A stretch of 64,000 nucleotides of DNA from Hermatobates lingyangjiaoensis (GCA_026182355.1 JAPFBL010000068.1:7787001-7851000), one strand, 5' to 3'. Counted from the stretch's first letter, positions 58,230 to 63,870 are shown. Translations and numbers: made by a program. The notes: generated from the sequence alone by a model not told the origin.

Positions 58230-59848
58230 CTGCCCACAAAACCAACTAGTAAAATTGAGTGTAAACCATCCCAGAATTTTTCCTTTTAATTTGTATTTTT
58301 TTTTTATTTTGGTATTCTCCTGTGTGGACATTATTTTTACTGTCCATTCAATACATTACTATTATATGAGGGACAAATATTGTTCTTTTAATATTTTAAA
58401 AAGTACCAAGTAATCTTATTTTCATGCAAGTACATATAAATTAGGTTGGTGTGTTTTTATTTATTTTGTTGTTCTTTTTTCATTTGTCAAAAAGGTAGTG
58501 GCATATCAAATAAAAATTGTGAATTACTGATTAATTTAGTAGTTGTGTTTTAGGTAAAGACCAGTAAAATATTCATTCGTGATTGCACTGTGGTACCTGT
58601 TCTACCTTTGGTTATATTTTCCTCTGCCGAATTAAAAGTAGAACTACTTTCTGGTACGTTTGTCGTATCCATGGATGACAGATGGATTATGTTCACAGTT
58701 CCTGATAATGAAGTAAGAAACAAGAGACATTTACTTTCCTTTAAACAAGAGAAATATACTTTCCTTTAATAATAATCACAATAATAATATAAATTGTATT
58801 TTAAATAAACATTCGTTCTATTGTATGTACATGTATATATGTAGGCACATTGAAAGTTGTTCGTAAAGGCAACTTCAAAATTAATATAACCGAAACTAAT
58901 GACTTCATTTCATTTCAAAATGTATGTCACCCTTGAACTCAATTTATTTGTTCTTTCAGACAAGCTTCCGAAACAGGAATACCGCTCAACATTGTGTATC
59001 TGTTACACTTTTCGGTGTGCAACTACGTCAGCTTCATTGTTTTGAAAACGTTTTAAGTGGAATATTTCATGTTGGCAGTAGAAACCCAATGTGCTAGATG
59101 TGTGCTATTGTGTGTATAGTGTGTCAGGTTAATGTTCTCCTTAACCAAAGATTTGGGTCTTCTGTGTATATTGTTAGAGCTGTTCATGTTACAAAATTAT
59201 GATCCCTTTATTATTGTTTCTACTGATTTTTTTCACAGCTTTGGGCAGAAAACGGTAGAGTGTCAATCACTGCTCCGATTCTTCAAAAACCACACTGGAA
59301 AAATTAAGCCACCATTTTTTTTGAAACACTTCCTCGTCCTGAAACCAGTTGTACACAGTTGCAATTGATGGTACTTCATCCCCCAAAAGTCACACGAAGC
59401 TTGTAGTTGATTTCCTCTTGATCCATACCGCATTATAGCTGGTCTTCTGGTTGACTATATAATTCAGCTTGTCTTACTGATTGGTTTTTATTACTATTCA
59501 GAAAATTTACTAACAAACAACTGTAAATAATTTTATCTACAATTTGTTAATGAAGACCTAATAATCTTGTATTTTTTACACCCTAACCATGAGAATCGTG
59601 ACAAAAACTTGCAATGTAGCCTACTTATGTGCACAAAAACTAATTAATCAATGAATTAATTTTAGAAAAATCTTAAAAAAATATCTAACAAAAAATAATT
59701 TCAGGTGGCAGAACTAATTGAAACAATAAAGAAAGAATTTCTTTCACTATTGGATGAAAAAATAAAAAAACCCACAATGAATTTACAAGCAAGTCCAAAA
59801 AGTAAAAAAATCATTTCTACAATTGTGTATATGGTGACTAACGGTTGA
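21337..59848 (+). CDS. DHX57: DHX57-type DEAH/DEVH-box ATP-dependent RNA helicase, 22 exons
   Basis: Twenty-two exons (3699 nt) join in frame to 1232 codons plus TGA. Domains in order: UBA-like helices about 85-125 ([20 protein letters not shown]); RWD-like region about 130-320 split by a CCCH zinc finger at 205-223 (C-x7-C-x6-C-x3-H); helicase core with motif [10 protein letters not shown] (425-433), Ia TQPRR (457-461), II DEVH (526-529), III SAT (558-560), [19 protein letters not shown] (from 762), [10 protein letters not shown] (809-816); HA2 winged-helix region ([20 protein letters not shown]); OB-fold with [10 protein letters not shown] and [10 protein letters not shown]. The same block order is found in human DHX57 (1386 residues), which has a longer glycine-rich N-terminus. 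Its biological role is poorly defined. Introns carry two PLEs, LINE, SINE and mariner debris. An AATAAA lies at 60041. Confidence 0.95.
21451..25638. other. DHX57 intron 1
   Basis: 4.2 kb, AT-rich. The only recognised element is a decayed family B PLE terminus at about 23840-23945. The rest has no identifiable gene or repeat. Confidence 0.6.
23840..23945 (-). repeat. Decayed PLE terminus, family B
   Basis: On the minus strand CTGACGAGGACTATTTCTAG followed by GTTGAAA (23847-23873) keeps both hammerhead-like boxes. The downstream GTGGTAGTGGGTGAGGAG resembles the 45420-45445 region of the intact element. Confidence 0.5.
25639..25811 (+). CDS. DHX57: DHX57 exon 2
   Basis: 173 nt, phase 0 in and 2 out, acceptor TGTTTCAG and donor GTATGC. 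It encodes [20 protein letters not shown] and [14 protein letters not shown], the start of the UBA-like segment. Confidence 0.85.
26590..27010 (+). repeat. Purine-rich asymmetric tract
   Basis: About 420 bp in which the plus strand is dominated by A and G, with repeated AGAGAG, GTGAGTGA and GATAAAG words. It gives long serine/leucine-rich open frames on the minus strand that look like composition artefacts rather than genes. It lies in DHX57 intron 2. Confidence 0.55.
27320..27592 (+). pseudogene. LINE 3'-end coding relic
   Basis: It reads [16 protein letters not shown] near 27331, then in a second frame [20 protein letters not shown] and [12 protein letters not shown] up to TAA. The WAGHV...RRRGRP..RW.D pattern is the C-terminal signature of many non-LTR reverse transcriptase ORFs. 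No reverse transcriptase core is present. It lies in DHX57 intron 2. Confidence 0.65.
28287..28556 (+). CDS. DHX57: DHX57 exon 3 (UBA to RWD)
   Basis: 270 nt, phase 2 to 2. It encodes [20 protein letters not shown], then [20 protein letters not shown] and [13 protein letters not shown], matching the human UBA end and RWD start. Confidence 0.95.
29000..29170 (-). repeat. Decayed PLE family E segment
   Basis: It carries GCCAATCAGAACATAGG, then TTCCATGCTCCTATTGGTTG and GAATTACAACC, in the same order as ACCAATCAGAGCGCAGGG, GGCTCCTGCTCGTCG and GAATTACGTACA at 32950-33040. Confidence 0.4.
29231..29296. repeat. (CT)n microsatellite
   Basis: About 33 uninterrupted CT units in DHX57 intron 3. Confidence 0.95.
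30208..30410 (+). CDS. DHX57: DHX57 exon 4 (CCCH zinc finger)
   Basis: 203 nt, phase 2 in and 1 out. An asparagine/lysine stretch is followed by [20 protein letters not shown], a CCCH zinc finger with spacing 7-6-3, and [17 protein letters not shown], which returns to the RWD fold. Confidence 0.95.
30411..31746. other. DHX57 intron 4
   Basis: It contains a family B PLE terminus at 31467-31590. A weakly family-A-like block lies on the minus strand near 30620-30660. A pyrimidine-biased segment at 30880-31200 was not recognised. Confidence 0.5.
31467..31590 (-). repeat. PLE terminus, family B
   Basis: Nearly identical to 45312-45400 (left arm of the intact PLE), including CTTTCAACCGTAACAAGCGG and the hammerhead-like core at 31541-31569 on the minus strand. 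It is flanked by short TA tracts. Confidence 0.8.
31747..31955 (+). CDS. DHX57: DHX57 exon 5 (RWD C-terminal half)
   Basis: 209 nt, phase 1 in and 0 out. It encodes [20 protein letters not shown] and [20 protein letters not shown], matching human YPYQAPLVAFYSTNENLP and following. Confidence 0.95.
32560..33110 (-). mobile_element. PLE fragment(s), family E, with N-terminal coding
   Basis: On the minus strand 32690-32855 reads [20 protein letters not shown], then [20 protein letters not shown] running into a TA tract. This is the PLE leader phrase also seen at 18361-18702. A hammerhead-like core CTGATGA-TGACC...GGTC-GAAA lies at 32868-32898, and a second, decayed one near 32577-32605. It lies in DHX57 intron 5. 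Confidence 0.65.
33120..33310. repeat. AT-rich inverted repeat
   Basis: It contains the palindrome GTTGATTAATAATCAAC. AATACCACAATAAA near 33180 is mirrored by TTTATTGTGGTATT near 33240, followed by a (TA)n tract to about 33300. It looks like a small hairpin or MITE-like sequence; ends and class are not determinable. Confidence 0.45.
34489..34640 (+). CDS. DHX57: DHX57 exon 6 (acidic linker)
   Basis: 152 nt, phase 0 in and 2 out. An acidic linker ([20 protein letters not shown]) occupies the position of the ESEESDEDDG stretch before the helicase core in human DHX57. Confidence 0.85.
34950..35060 (+). repeat. Single copy of family D PLE-like terminus
   Basis: TGTAATACTTAGTTTTTCTG, then CCTATGAAAAAGG and AACCGAAACG, as in the right arm of the hairpin at 5548-5726. 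Confidence 0.6.
35687..35867 (+). CDS. DHX57: DHX57 exon 7 (motif I)
   Basis: 181 nt, phase 2 in and 0 out. It encodes [20 protein letters not shown] and the Walker A motif [10 protein letters not shown], where K and S/T bind the ATP phosphates. Confidence 0.97.
36587..36742 (+). CDS. DHX57: DHX57 exon 8 (motif Ia)
   Basis: 156 nt, phase 0 to 0. It encodes VPQFILDDW and [20 protein letters not shown]. The acceptor is ATTTGAAG, with AAG rather than CAG/TAG and little pyrimidine tract, but frame and homology fix it. Confidence 0.93.
36935..37140 (+). repeat. Decayed tRNA-SINE fragment
   Basis: It shares, in order, GATTTAT, GTCAGTCCC, ATATCAGGTACTCGTTAAA, a CAAAATGTAGGACTTCC block and ATAGTATCGA with the SINEs at 14166 and 41997. 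The head and CCTAA tail are lost. It lies in DHX57 intron 8. Confidence 0.6.
37780..37925 (+). CDS. DHX57: DHX57 exon 9 (motif II DEVH)
   Basis: 146 nt, phase 0 in and 2 out. It encodes [14 protein letters not shown] and [15 protein letters not shown], the DEVH variant of the DEAH box typical of DHX57. The donor is GTTAAT, and the next intron is only 68 bp. Confidence 0.97.
37994..38127 (+). CDS. DHX57: DHX57 exon 10 (motif III)
   Basis: 134 nt, phase 2 in and 1 out. It encodes [20 protein letters not shown] and [18 protein letters not shown] with the SAT motif that couples ATP hydrolysis to unwinding. Confidence 0.97.
38128..41162. other. DHX57 intron 10
   Basis: 3.0 kb, AT-rich. It contains a (CT)n microsatellite at 40365-40417. 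Otherwise no gene, transposon or RNA is recognised. Confidence 0.6.
40365..40417. repeat. (CT)n microsatellite
   Basis: About 26 CT units in DHX57 intron 10. Confidence 0.95.
41163..41396 (+). CDS. DHX57: DHX57 exon 11
   Basis: 234 nt, phase 1 to 1. It encodes [20 protein letters not shown] (human GRTFPVDQFFLEDAIAVTRY) and a variable linker ending IFHRYK (human LLARYK). Confidence 0.95.
41997..42335 (+). repeat. tRNA-derived SINE, best-preserved copy
   Basis: Target-site duplication TATGACTGGAAT is exact at 41985-41996 and 42336-42347. The tRNA-like head has an A box in TTAGTTCAGTGG, a B box GGTTCGATCCC, and complementary GGCCAGGT / ACCTGGCC ends like an acceptor stem (42000-42071). A body of about 240 bp follows, and the tail is CCTAACCTAACCTA. 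No other tRNA gene is seen in the window. It lies in DHX57 intron 11, next to a (TA)n tract. Confidence 0.9.
42799..42929 (+). CDS. DHX57: DHX57 exon 12
   Basis: 131 nt, phase 1 in and 0 out. It encodes [20 protein letters not shown] and DYPREGSIL, matching human KVNLELIEALLEWIVDG and SYPPGAIL. Confidence 0.93.
43180..43400 (-). repeat. PLE terminus, diverged family A
   Basis: On the minus strand CTGAAGACGGTTCAACCG followed by AAAA lies at 43292-43313. A (TA)n tract at 43183-43196 bounds the outer side. The inner end runs into the hairpin at 43403. Confidence 0.65.
43403..43740. repeat. Hairpin repeat, family F, with adjacent hammerhead-like core
   Basis: Arms about 43403-43532 and 43549-43682 are inverted copies of about 130 bp around a 16-bp loop; the centre has GGTTTCAGGTATGTA and its complement. 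Just outside the right arm CTGATGA-T-GGTCT...AGACC-GAAA lies at 43703-43727 (plus). A TTTCAGGTATGTAGTGG block also occurs at 18903, next to a family A terminus. Confidence 0.7.
43921..44208. repeat. Family A PLE hairpin, 127-bp arms
   Basis: Arms 43921-44047 and 44082-44208 are equal-length, near-identical inverted copies around a 34-bp loop. Hammerhead-like cores lie on the minus strand at 43979-44000 and the plus strand at 44129-44149. (TA)n tracts abut both ends (about 43905-43920 and 44209-44246). No coding body is left. Confidence 0.85.
44814..44956 (+). CDS. DHX57: DHX57 exon 13 (motif IV)
   Basis: 143 nt, phase 0 in and 2 out. It encodes [20 protein letters not shown] and [18 protein letters not shown], matching human VFLPGLAEIKMLYEQL and PLHSSLSSEEQQAVF. 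Confidence 0.97.
45055..45311 (+). mobile_element. PLE leader fragment with 65-bp inverted repeat
   Basis: Arms 45055-45119 and 45208-45272 are equal 65-bp inverted copies around an 88-bp loop. The right arm reads [20 protein letters not shown] and continues [13 protein letters not shown], ending at a TA-rich junction. The LLPKYT/LLPTYS phrase recurs at 18361-18702 and 32690-32790. It directly precedes the intact PLE in DHX57 intron 13. Confidence 0.7.
45556..46086 (-). CDS. PLE GIY-YIG endonuclease domain, inverted copy
   Basis: 176 codons whose translation is identical to 47175-47705. It carries the [20 protein letters not shown] signature with its Cys pair. It is part of the left inverted arm and has no reverse transcriptase attached, so it is unlikely to be functional alone. 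Confidence 0.85.
   Translation of the reverse strand: MLKKTFSNTSTEPLLLSNSIVLPYHESLDPLPRLAKQLDFNIVFSNRNNVGNMLIKNSPSELESAGIYKIPCKNCHKIYIGPTGKSLKTRVKQHQYNVSRQEKSSALFLHIKNENHHIDWTGAKFITHEKSMLLRNIIESSLIKFNRSNIINISNGLFKLDTFVTRAIASSKRVDS
46209..47197 (+). CDS. PLE reverse transcriptase domain (5'-truncated)
   Basis: Open from about 46209 (first ATG 46283) to 47197. RT blocks in order: [45 protein letters not shown] (motif A), [20 protein letters not shown] (motif B), [12 protein letters not shown] (motif C, YVDD catalytic aspartates), [18 protein letters not shown]. The usual PLE N-terminal domain is missing. The frame ends at an A8 run, where the endonuclease frame takes over. Confidence 0.88.
47175..47705 (+). 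CDS. PLE GIY-YIG endonuclease domain
   Basis: 176 codons overlapping the RT frame by 23 bp. [19 protein letters not shown] contains GIY and YIG with an intervening CxxC; TRVKQH gives the conserved Arg/His helix. In PLEs this domain is fused to the RT C-terminus and nicks target DNA for priming. Here the fusion is broken by a one-base length difference in the run of eight A at about 47182-47189. Confidence 0.88.
   Translation: MLKKTFSNTSTEPLLLSNSIVLPYHESLDPLPRLAKQLDFNIVFSNRNNVGNMLIKNSPSELESAGIYKIPCKNCHKIYIGPTGKSLKTRVKQHQYNVSRQEKSSALFLHIKNENHHIDWTGAKFITHEKSMLLRNIIESSLIKFNRSNIINISNGLFKLDTFVTRAIASSKRVDS
48334..48447 (+). CDS. DHX57: DHX57 exon 14 (motif V)
   Basis: 114 nt, phase 2 to 2. It encodes [20 protein letters not shown] and [15 protein letters not shown], with the [10 protein letters not shown] motif contacting RNA and ATP. 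Confidence 0.97.
48785..49295 (+). repeat. tRNA-SINE copy interrupted by about 200 bp
   Basis: The left part 48795-48958 (ACTCGCC, GGGTTAGATACCC as decayed B box, CTCGTTTTATTCACGCGGGA, GTCGGTCCCGTGCCTGTACG) and right part about 49158-49295 (CTACTCTAAATACACTTGAG to TAAACTAACCTAT) are collinear with 41997-42335. The inserted block, about 48959-49157, contains a 9-bp inverted pair GAACGGTGG / CCACCGTTC and is of unknown type. It lies in DHX57 intron 14. Confidence 0.7.
49704..49954 (+). CDS. DHX57: DHX57 exon 15 (motif VI)
   Basis: 251 nt, phase 2 in and 1 out. It encodes [25 protein letters not shown] with the arginine finger, then [11 protein letters not shown] and [17 protein letters not shown]. 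Confidence 0.97.
50763..50903 (+). CDS. DHX57: DHX57 exon 16 (HA2 start)
   Basis: 141 nt, phase 1 to 1. It encodes [20 protein letters not shown] and [18 protein letters not shown], the winged-helix/HA2 region. The acceptor is TGTTCAAG. Confidence 0.95.
51211..51320 (-). repeat. Probable PLE C-terminal coding relic
   Basis: Minus-strand reading ILAGLF, a stop, then [15 protein letters not shown] resembles ISNGLFKL...[10 protein letters not shown] at the end of the family B endonuclease. It is short and decayed. It lies in DHX57 intron 16. Confidence 0.3.
51822..52003 (+). CDS. DHX57: DHX57 exon 17 (HA2)
   Basis: 182 nt, phase 1 in and 0 out. It encodes [20 protein letters not shown] and [20 protein letters not shown], matching human KLMLFGSIFRCLDPALTIAA. 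The exon's first six bases are GTAAGT, immediately after TTTTGGCAG. Confidence 0.96.
53113..53322 (+). CDS. DHX57: DHX57 exon 18 with GC donor
   Basis: 210 nt, phase 0 to 0. It encodes [20 protein letters not shown], then [18 protein letters not shown] and DISGSE. Ending at the GC donor GCAAGT (53323) keeps frame and gives GSELNVNGEN across the junction, aligning without gap to human GEEANSNAEN. The nearby GTATCT at 53327 would break the frame. Confidence 0.9.
53411..53587 (+). CDS. DHX57: DHX57 exon 19
   Basis: 177 nt, phase 0 to 0, acceptor TGTTTTAG and donor GTAAGA. It encodes [20 protein letters not shown] and [11 protein letters not shown], matching human LISAMLCAALYPNVVQV. Confidence 0.96.
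53588..55493. other. DHX57 intron 19
   Basis: 1.9 kb, AT-rich. A short block at about 53634-53675 (TTTCACGTG...GTGAAATCTTG then TATATA) resembles the outer end of PLE family B. The rest is unrecognised, including an open stretch at 54509-54811. Confidence 0.5.
55494..55568 (+). CDS. DHX57: DHX57 exon 20 (OB-fold)
   Basis: 75 nt, phase 0 to 0. It encodes [20 protein letters not shown], the highly conserved VHIHPSSVN block of the OB-fold domain in DEAH helicases. Confidence 0.95.
55850..56029 (-). repeat. PLE terminus and (TA)n tract
   Basis: On the minus strand CTGATGA-CGA...TCG-AAG lies at 55886-55906, with the last core A changed to G. A (TA)n tract follows at 55991-56029 and abuts the second PLE. 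Confidence 0.6.
56030..58014 (-). mobile_element. Penelope-like element (second family) with 232-bp inverted arms
   Basis: Arms 56030-56261 and 57783-58014 are inverted copies of exactly equal length. The minus-strand body 56410-57782 encodes RT and GIY-YIG domains and is truncated at RT motif A, exactly where the inverted arm begins. Hammerhead-like cores CTGATGA-CGAC-GATT-GTCG-AAA lie at 56091-56112 (minus) and 57932-57953 (plus). Between stop codon and left arm is an A-rich stretch with TAAA repeats (56268-56405). It lies in DHX57 intron 20, antisense to the gene, next to (TA)n. Confidence 0.9.
56410..57762 (-). CDS. PLE reverse transcriptase plus GIY-YIG endonuclease
   Basis: 450 codons, uninterrupted. 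RT motif [15 protein letters not shown] at the start; motif [21 protein letters not shown]; motif [39 protein letters not shown] Cys cluster CGRRGCQTC follows, then the endonuclease [20 protein letters not shown] with a CxxC insert between the GIY-like and YVG boxes. The reading frame continues upstream of the first ATG to 57782 and then meets the inverted arm, so the N-terminal RT half is missing. The sequence differs widely from the 46209-47705 element, so it is a separate PLE family. Confidence 0.92.
   Translation of the reverse strand: MVAMDVTSLYTSIIHSEGLDALRYFLDGRTAPLNPSTSFLVSLADFVLQHNVFQFEGRYYLQTRGTAMGTIMAPSYANLFMAKLEQDFLATCQLLPLLYLRFIDDIFFIWPHGKHNLELFLHSFQNFCPSITFTYDISDRLITFLDVDVTLDKGHFLTSVHIKPTNSQQYLHYNSCHPSHVKKSIPRSLSLRIHNICNNLQDRRHHLNLLKDKFSERGYPRSFIDSRVLPADISHQPRPKRDRSNTSFFLTTYFPGAYKLRAVIKESFPILSTSTSTSSIFNHPPSISYRKPANLKSIFSHISPQPSNPVPGMKQCGRRGCQTCLIVNPNPSFDSPLHHSSYPVQVNSSCTSSNCVYRLDCTQCDSFYVGLTSNKLSLRMNGHRASVGQRSNYPVAIHANSHGLSFNDCFRVQILKQIPESNNKVTLRASEEAYICLLDARSSPGLNLNR
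58020..58235 (+). repeat. PLE terminus between (TA)n tracts
   Basis: CTGAAGA-CGATGACATCG-AAA on the plus strand at 58105-58125, between (TA)n tracts at about 58045-58061 and 58182-58226. Confidence 0.65.
58554..58712 (+). CDS. DHX57: DHX57 exon 21 (OB-fold)
   Basis: 159 nt, phase 0 to 0. It encodes [20 protein letters not shown] and [15 protein letters not shown], matching human IKTSRVFIRDCSMVSVYPLV. Confidence 0.96.
59230..59440 (-). pseudogene. Possible mariner-like transposase N-terminal relic
   Basis: Minus strand reads [15 protein letters not shown] then, one frame over, [18 protein letters not shown]. The GD..PS.ATVYNWF pattern is typical of the first helix-turn-helix of mariner transposases. 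No catalytic D,D(34)D region or terminal repeats were found. It lies in DHX57 intron 21. Confidence 0.4.
59705..59848 (+). CDS. DHX57: DHX57 exon 22 and stop
   Basis: 144 nt including TGA, acceptor ATTTCAG. It encodes [20 protein letters not shown] and [13 protein letters not shown], matching human VAELVKELRCELDQLLQDKI and RIISTIVKLV. Confidence 0.96.
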   Translation: MAELIETIKKEFLSLLDEKIKKPTMNLQASPKSKKIISTIVYMVTNG

Positions 59849-61079
59849 AATGACTACTTGATCTTCTAAAGAGGCTGTGATATGGATATATATTGCAAAA
59901 TTTTGTAAGTGATAACAATAATAAACAGATAATAAATAGTATATTTTCATAAATGAAAAAATCTTTTAATTTATATCTAAATTACTATAAATGTCTACAT
60001 TTCTTTTTCCTTGATAATGAAATATCAGTTGTTTTTGTACAATAAATGATTTTCTTAAAGACGTGTTTTTTTAAAGTTACTTCATTTTTTAATAATGAAC
60101 TTGAACATTATTTTTTTGGGCAGTTTTAATATAATTTTTGGTATTACTTTTCAGGGAATATTATGTTTTCGTAGCATTCTTTATGTAATAGAAGTCCTTA
60201 TGTTGACTTCTGAACATATGTGTTATTACTTCTAACGCTCCAGAGCTCAAAACCTTTTATTAAGAACGGAAAAGTTGAGCACATTTTTTCTTTGAATGCG
60301 AACACTGTTTTAATCCAAGAGTCCAGCAGGGTTACTACTTATAAGGGCCGAATTCTACTATTCCCAGCTGTGTGATAACTCCGATTCCCGCCTCCAAAAG
60401 TCACTCCCTGTGGTTGTAATAGTCGTGTGAAAGGAAAAAATTACTTTGAAAAAATACCAGTAACTCCCTAATAATATCATTCATGGTTAAAAATTCATTC
60501 TTAAGATGTACTTTTAAATAAAAACAAAACTCTGTGGATGTTCATTTAAATAAAAGTGCAATTAACTAACAATAGTGCTGAATGAATGAAACATTAATTA
60601 AACCTGAATCTTTTAAAATGTATTTCTATACATTGAGAAACTCTATGAATTACTAGATGATCTACCCGGTGTTGCTTGAGCGGTAGATCCCAAAAATGGA
60701 CCCTGGTCAAAATCAAAATACCGTAGTTAGTTCCCCAAAAAAAAGTTCTATAAGATGTATATATTTCTTTGTATCTAAATGTCTCCATTTTTATTTCTAT
60801 ATCGGACAAACGGACTAACTTTATATTTGATATATACAGATTCAAAGTTATAGACTGTATGATCAACATTTAAAAATAAAAAAAAAATTATTATTTGCTC
60901 CTAACAACAAGATGGTTTCTGTGAGTTTCTCCTTCATTTTAGGTCTTTGGACTCTCCTGATAAGCCTTAATTTTGAAAACAGACGTTTGACACCTGTGTT
61001 GGAGGAAGTACTATTACGAACAGTGCTGATTATTTCGCTCACTATTCACAGGGTATTATTTTATTGATTAATGAACAAC
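59849..61079. other. DHX57 3' flank
   Basis: It contains the probable polyadenylation signal AATAAA at 60041-60046, about 190 bp after the stop. A stretch at 60655-60850 with TGATCTACCCGGTGTTGC may be an old dispersed repeat but could not be classified. Nothing else was recognised. Confidence 0.5.
60041..60046 (+). terminator. DHX57: DHX57 polyadenylation signal
   Basis: AATAAA about 190 bp after the stop codon, followed by T/GT-rich sequence. It is the first canonical hexamer seen after the last exon. Confidence 0.55.
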
Positions 61080-62025
61080 TGAATTTGTTTTTCTATCTAT
61101 TCGTTCTACCTGATTTAATGGATTATAGAATTCAGCCATGACACTTTGTGAACCTTCTTCCACTTAAGATGCAGTTCAACTGTCTTCTTCAGCTCCTGGT
61201 GTTTACGTTTTTCAAAATCCTCTTCATAGCCTGTTTCCTCTCAATCTGTGATTGAACATGAAATTATATCTGGATCTTCATAGATAACTTCACATGTAAG
61301 CCCGAAATCCTTACACCAAAGTCAAATAGTGCAGATTAGCCTCGTCTTTCCGAATTTCAGATAACATCAGACAACAATCTCTTTTTATTGGGTCTGCATA
61401 CACTCGACCCAGTAGAATGTTATTATGAACAAGCGGCACTCCTGTTTTCTTCGCGGACGTACATATTGTATCCGCAAGCAGAAGCCTCTTTATAGGATAA
61501 GGAACGTTCCTTCCATTCTTTCAACAACATTCCATGAGTGAGTTCATTTCTGCAAGAATGCTTCCATTACGCTTTGGATAGATAAACTGAAAGCTGGGTT
61601 TACCATTATCAGTAAGAACAGGTTTTATTCAATATACTATAAGCCGTTTCAATACACTATAAAAGCTACCCCAACAAGGGCTTTAATTGTAGCTCTTCTT
61701 TTCACAATCGAGCATGTTTTAGTATTCTTTCTAACCTTGGCTATAAAGTTGTTAGAATGTGTATGTCTCGTGAAGAGCGTCGTACTTTGCTAGTTCGTGT
61801 TTTGAACATGCTGCGTTGTCCTCTATGCCACTTCGTACTTCCTAATACCCTTCAAAGAAATTGAAATACTCTTCGTCTTCTATAGTCATTCCAGGAAATT
61901 CTCTGACTACTGTGACTAAACTTGTTGTTGGTTTTCTGAATTCTCCTGCATATTCCCGTATAATACATAATTCTAACTGTATTCTTGATCTCTCATTGAC
62001 TATACTTAACATATGGGACGTATAA
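61080..62025 (-). pseudogene. Unrecognised decayed protein-coding relic
   Basis: On the minus strand a frame is open from about 62025 to 61849 (IVNERSRIQLELCIIREYAG, then EFPGMTIEDEEYFNFFEGY). The next blocks read VLTDNGKPSFQFIYPKRNGS and, after one stop, NVPYPIKRLLLADTICTSAK and LLGRVYADPIKRDCCLMLSE, then, after a frame change, GYEEDFEKRKHQELKKTVEL and HLKWKKVHKVSWL. The amino-acid composition is protein-like over nearly 0.95 kb, with few stops. The family is not recognised; it could be a transposon protein or a dead host gene. Confidence 0.4.
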
Positions 62026-62239
62026 TCTCTAAATCTATTACAATGTATAATATATTATCTTTCTGAATATTAATCTTGCAACACATCTTGCATCAATTAT
62101 TTTAAAAATAGTAATTGGAATGTTGAGCTCAGTGTATTTTATAGCCAAGGTTTTGGTCACATTTTTCGCTTCATCTATGTAGCTAATATTATTGGTAATG
62201 TAATTTAATACGATATTCCTGAAGGAGGTAGTTTTCTTC

Positions 62240-63870
62240 GCTCAGGAGTGAAAGACTTCAGACCTTCGTCTGAACTGCGTTGCCTTTCCTTCTGAAGACT
62301 TTGGAGAGCTAATAGAGGTACATGTTTGGATGCATCTTGATGTAACTCAGTGGTCTGACACACAACATGCGTACAGTAAAGGTAAGTCTACTGAAACTGC
62401 ACTACACACCCTTGTATCCAAGATGAGAAATCGTTTGAATACAAGGAATTTACTATGGTTTCCTTTCTAGATATAGAGGGTGCTTTAAACATATCAAGTT
62501 TGAGTCTATTGTTCATTCCTTGAAGTATCTGTGGGTAAAACAATCAATCTCGGCTTTTTTAAAGCAACTGTTATGCTTCAGAAGAATCAACTCGTCCAAG
62601 ATTAGGTGAATTCCAGTGAGAAGTACGCCCCAAGGTGGTGTTCTCTCGCCTCTCTTATGGAACATTACCCTGAATGGGTTGCTGCTGGATTTGCTCCTGG
62701 AACAATCAGGATGCAGTGTAACTGCTTATGCAGATGACATTGCGCTAGCTCTCTCAGGTAAGTTTGTTATTAGGCTCCATTCGGTACAAGCTCTAGAGCA
62801 GGGGTTCTCAAAGGGGGTGAATTTTAGACCTTCAAGGGGTGAATTGTGACCACAGTAGGTTTTCAGAGTGAGGAAAGCTATTATAGGTTTTGACCTCTTA
62901 ATTAAATATTAAAAAAATTGATTGAATTAATATTTTATATATCCATCAATAATTATAATTAGCATTTTTTTTAAAATTCTCTTATAATCATAATCACTGT
63001 AAAGTTGTAAGAGTGTATATACTACCTTGGGAAGAATAGGGGGTGGGGGGAATGGCATTGTGGGAAATGGCGAGAGGGGTGAATGGGCTAAACAAGCCTG
63101 AGAACCCCTGCTCTAGAGGGATATCCATATTGGTCATTCAACATTTCCTCAGAATACAGAAGCATATGTTGAAATAACGACTACGCCTGCACAAAGCTCC
63201 ACTTTGAGAACTGGTTTTCTACAGTCATACCTCTAAGGGATGGTTGGAACGCAGATCTAGTCTTGGATGGAAGATCCAGTCGTATTTTTACTGATGGATC
63301 AAAGCTGGGGGGTAGGTATCTTTTCAGAATCATTGGATTGGAACATAGCTTTTAGACTTCCTGACGATTGTAGTGTGTTTCAGGTAGCTGTTACTGTTAT
63401 CAAGAAGCGGTAAAGCTCTTATTAGCTTTTATCTCCTCAAGCGATAATGATATCCACATTTTTTCAGATTAAATCTCTTAAGGGAATTTATAGTACATGA
63501 GCAGTAGTCGGGGACTGTATAAGATGAATTAAGTTAAATTTATAAGTTAAATGAATTGTCAGTGAGGGCTAAAGTTGACCTTATTTGGGTCCCTGGCCAC
63601 TGGAACGTAAAAGACAACTGTAAGGCCGATGAACTTCCCCGATCTGGCACTCTCCTTTGAACAGGATATTCTTAATCATCCTAAGGTCCAACTCTGTACA
63701 TGTAAAGTTTGCATCCGACAAAGTATCAGTGACCGTGTTAACTAAAGATGGAACAGGGAGGACACGTGTCTCCTTTCGAAGCAAACATGGCCTTCTTGCA
63801 ATTTCAGAAGGATTAAAGAACTTCTTTCTTGGAGTAGGGGTATGATAGCCCTAACACGGTGTCGGGTCCA
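62240..63870 (+). pseudogene. Decayed non-LTR retrotransposon (RT plus RNase H)
   Basis: About 62330-62480 reads MHLDVTQWSDTQHAYSKGKS, then TETALHTLVSKM. About 62616-62760 reads RSTPQGGVLSPLLWNITLNG, then CSVTAYADDIALALSG with the ADD catalytic motif. After an inserted hAT, about 63255-63310 reads DLVLDGRSSRIFTDGSKLGG and about 63565-63630 KVDLIWVPGHWNVKDNCKAD, both RNase H. The tail near 63790-63830 resembles the RTKELL motif at the RNase H end. RT with RNase H suggests an R1/LOA/I-group LINE. Multiple stops and frameshifts show it is dead. The endonuclease part is not in the window or not recognisable. Confidence 0.75.
62799..63110. mobile_element. Non-autonomous hAT element, 312 bp, nested in the LINE
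   Basis: Exact 12-bp terminal inverted repeats CAGGGGTTCTCA at both ends and an exact 8-bp target duplication CTCTAGAG (62791-62798 and 63111-63118). Removing it rejoins the LINE frame as SVQALE-GYPYW. G-rich subterminal blocks, no coding capacity. Confidence 0.93.
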
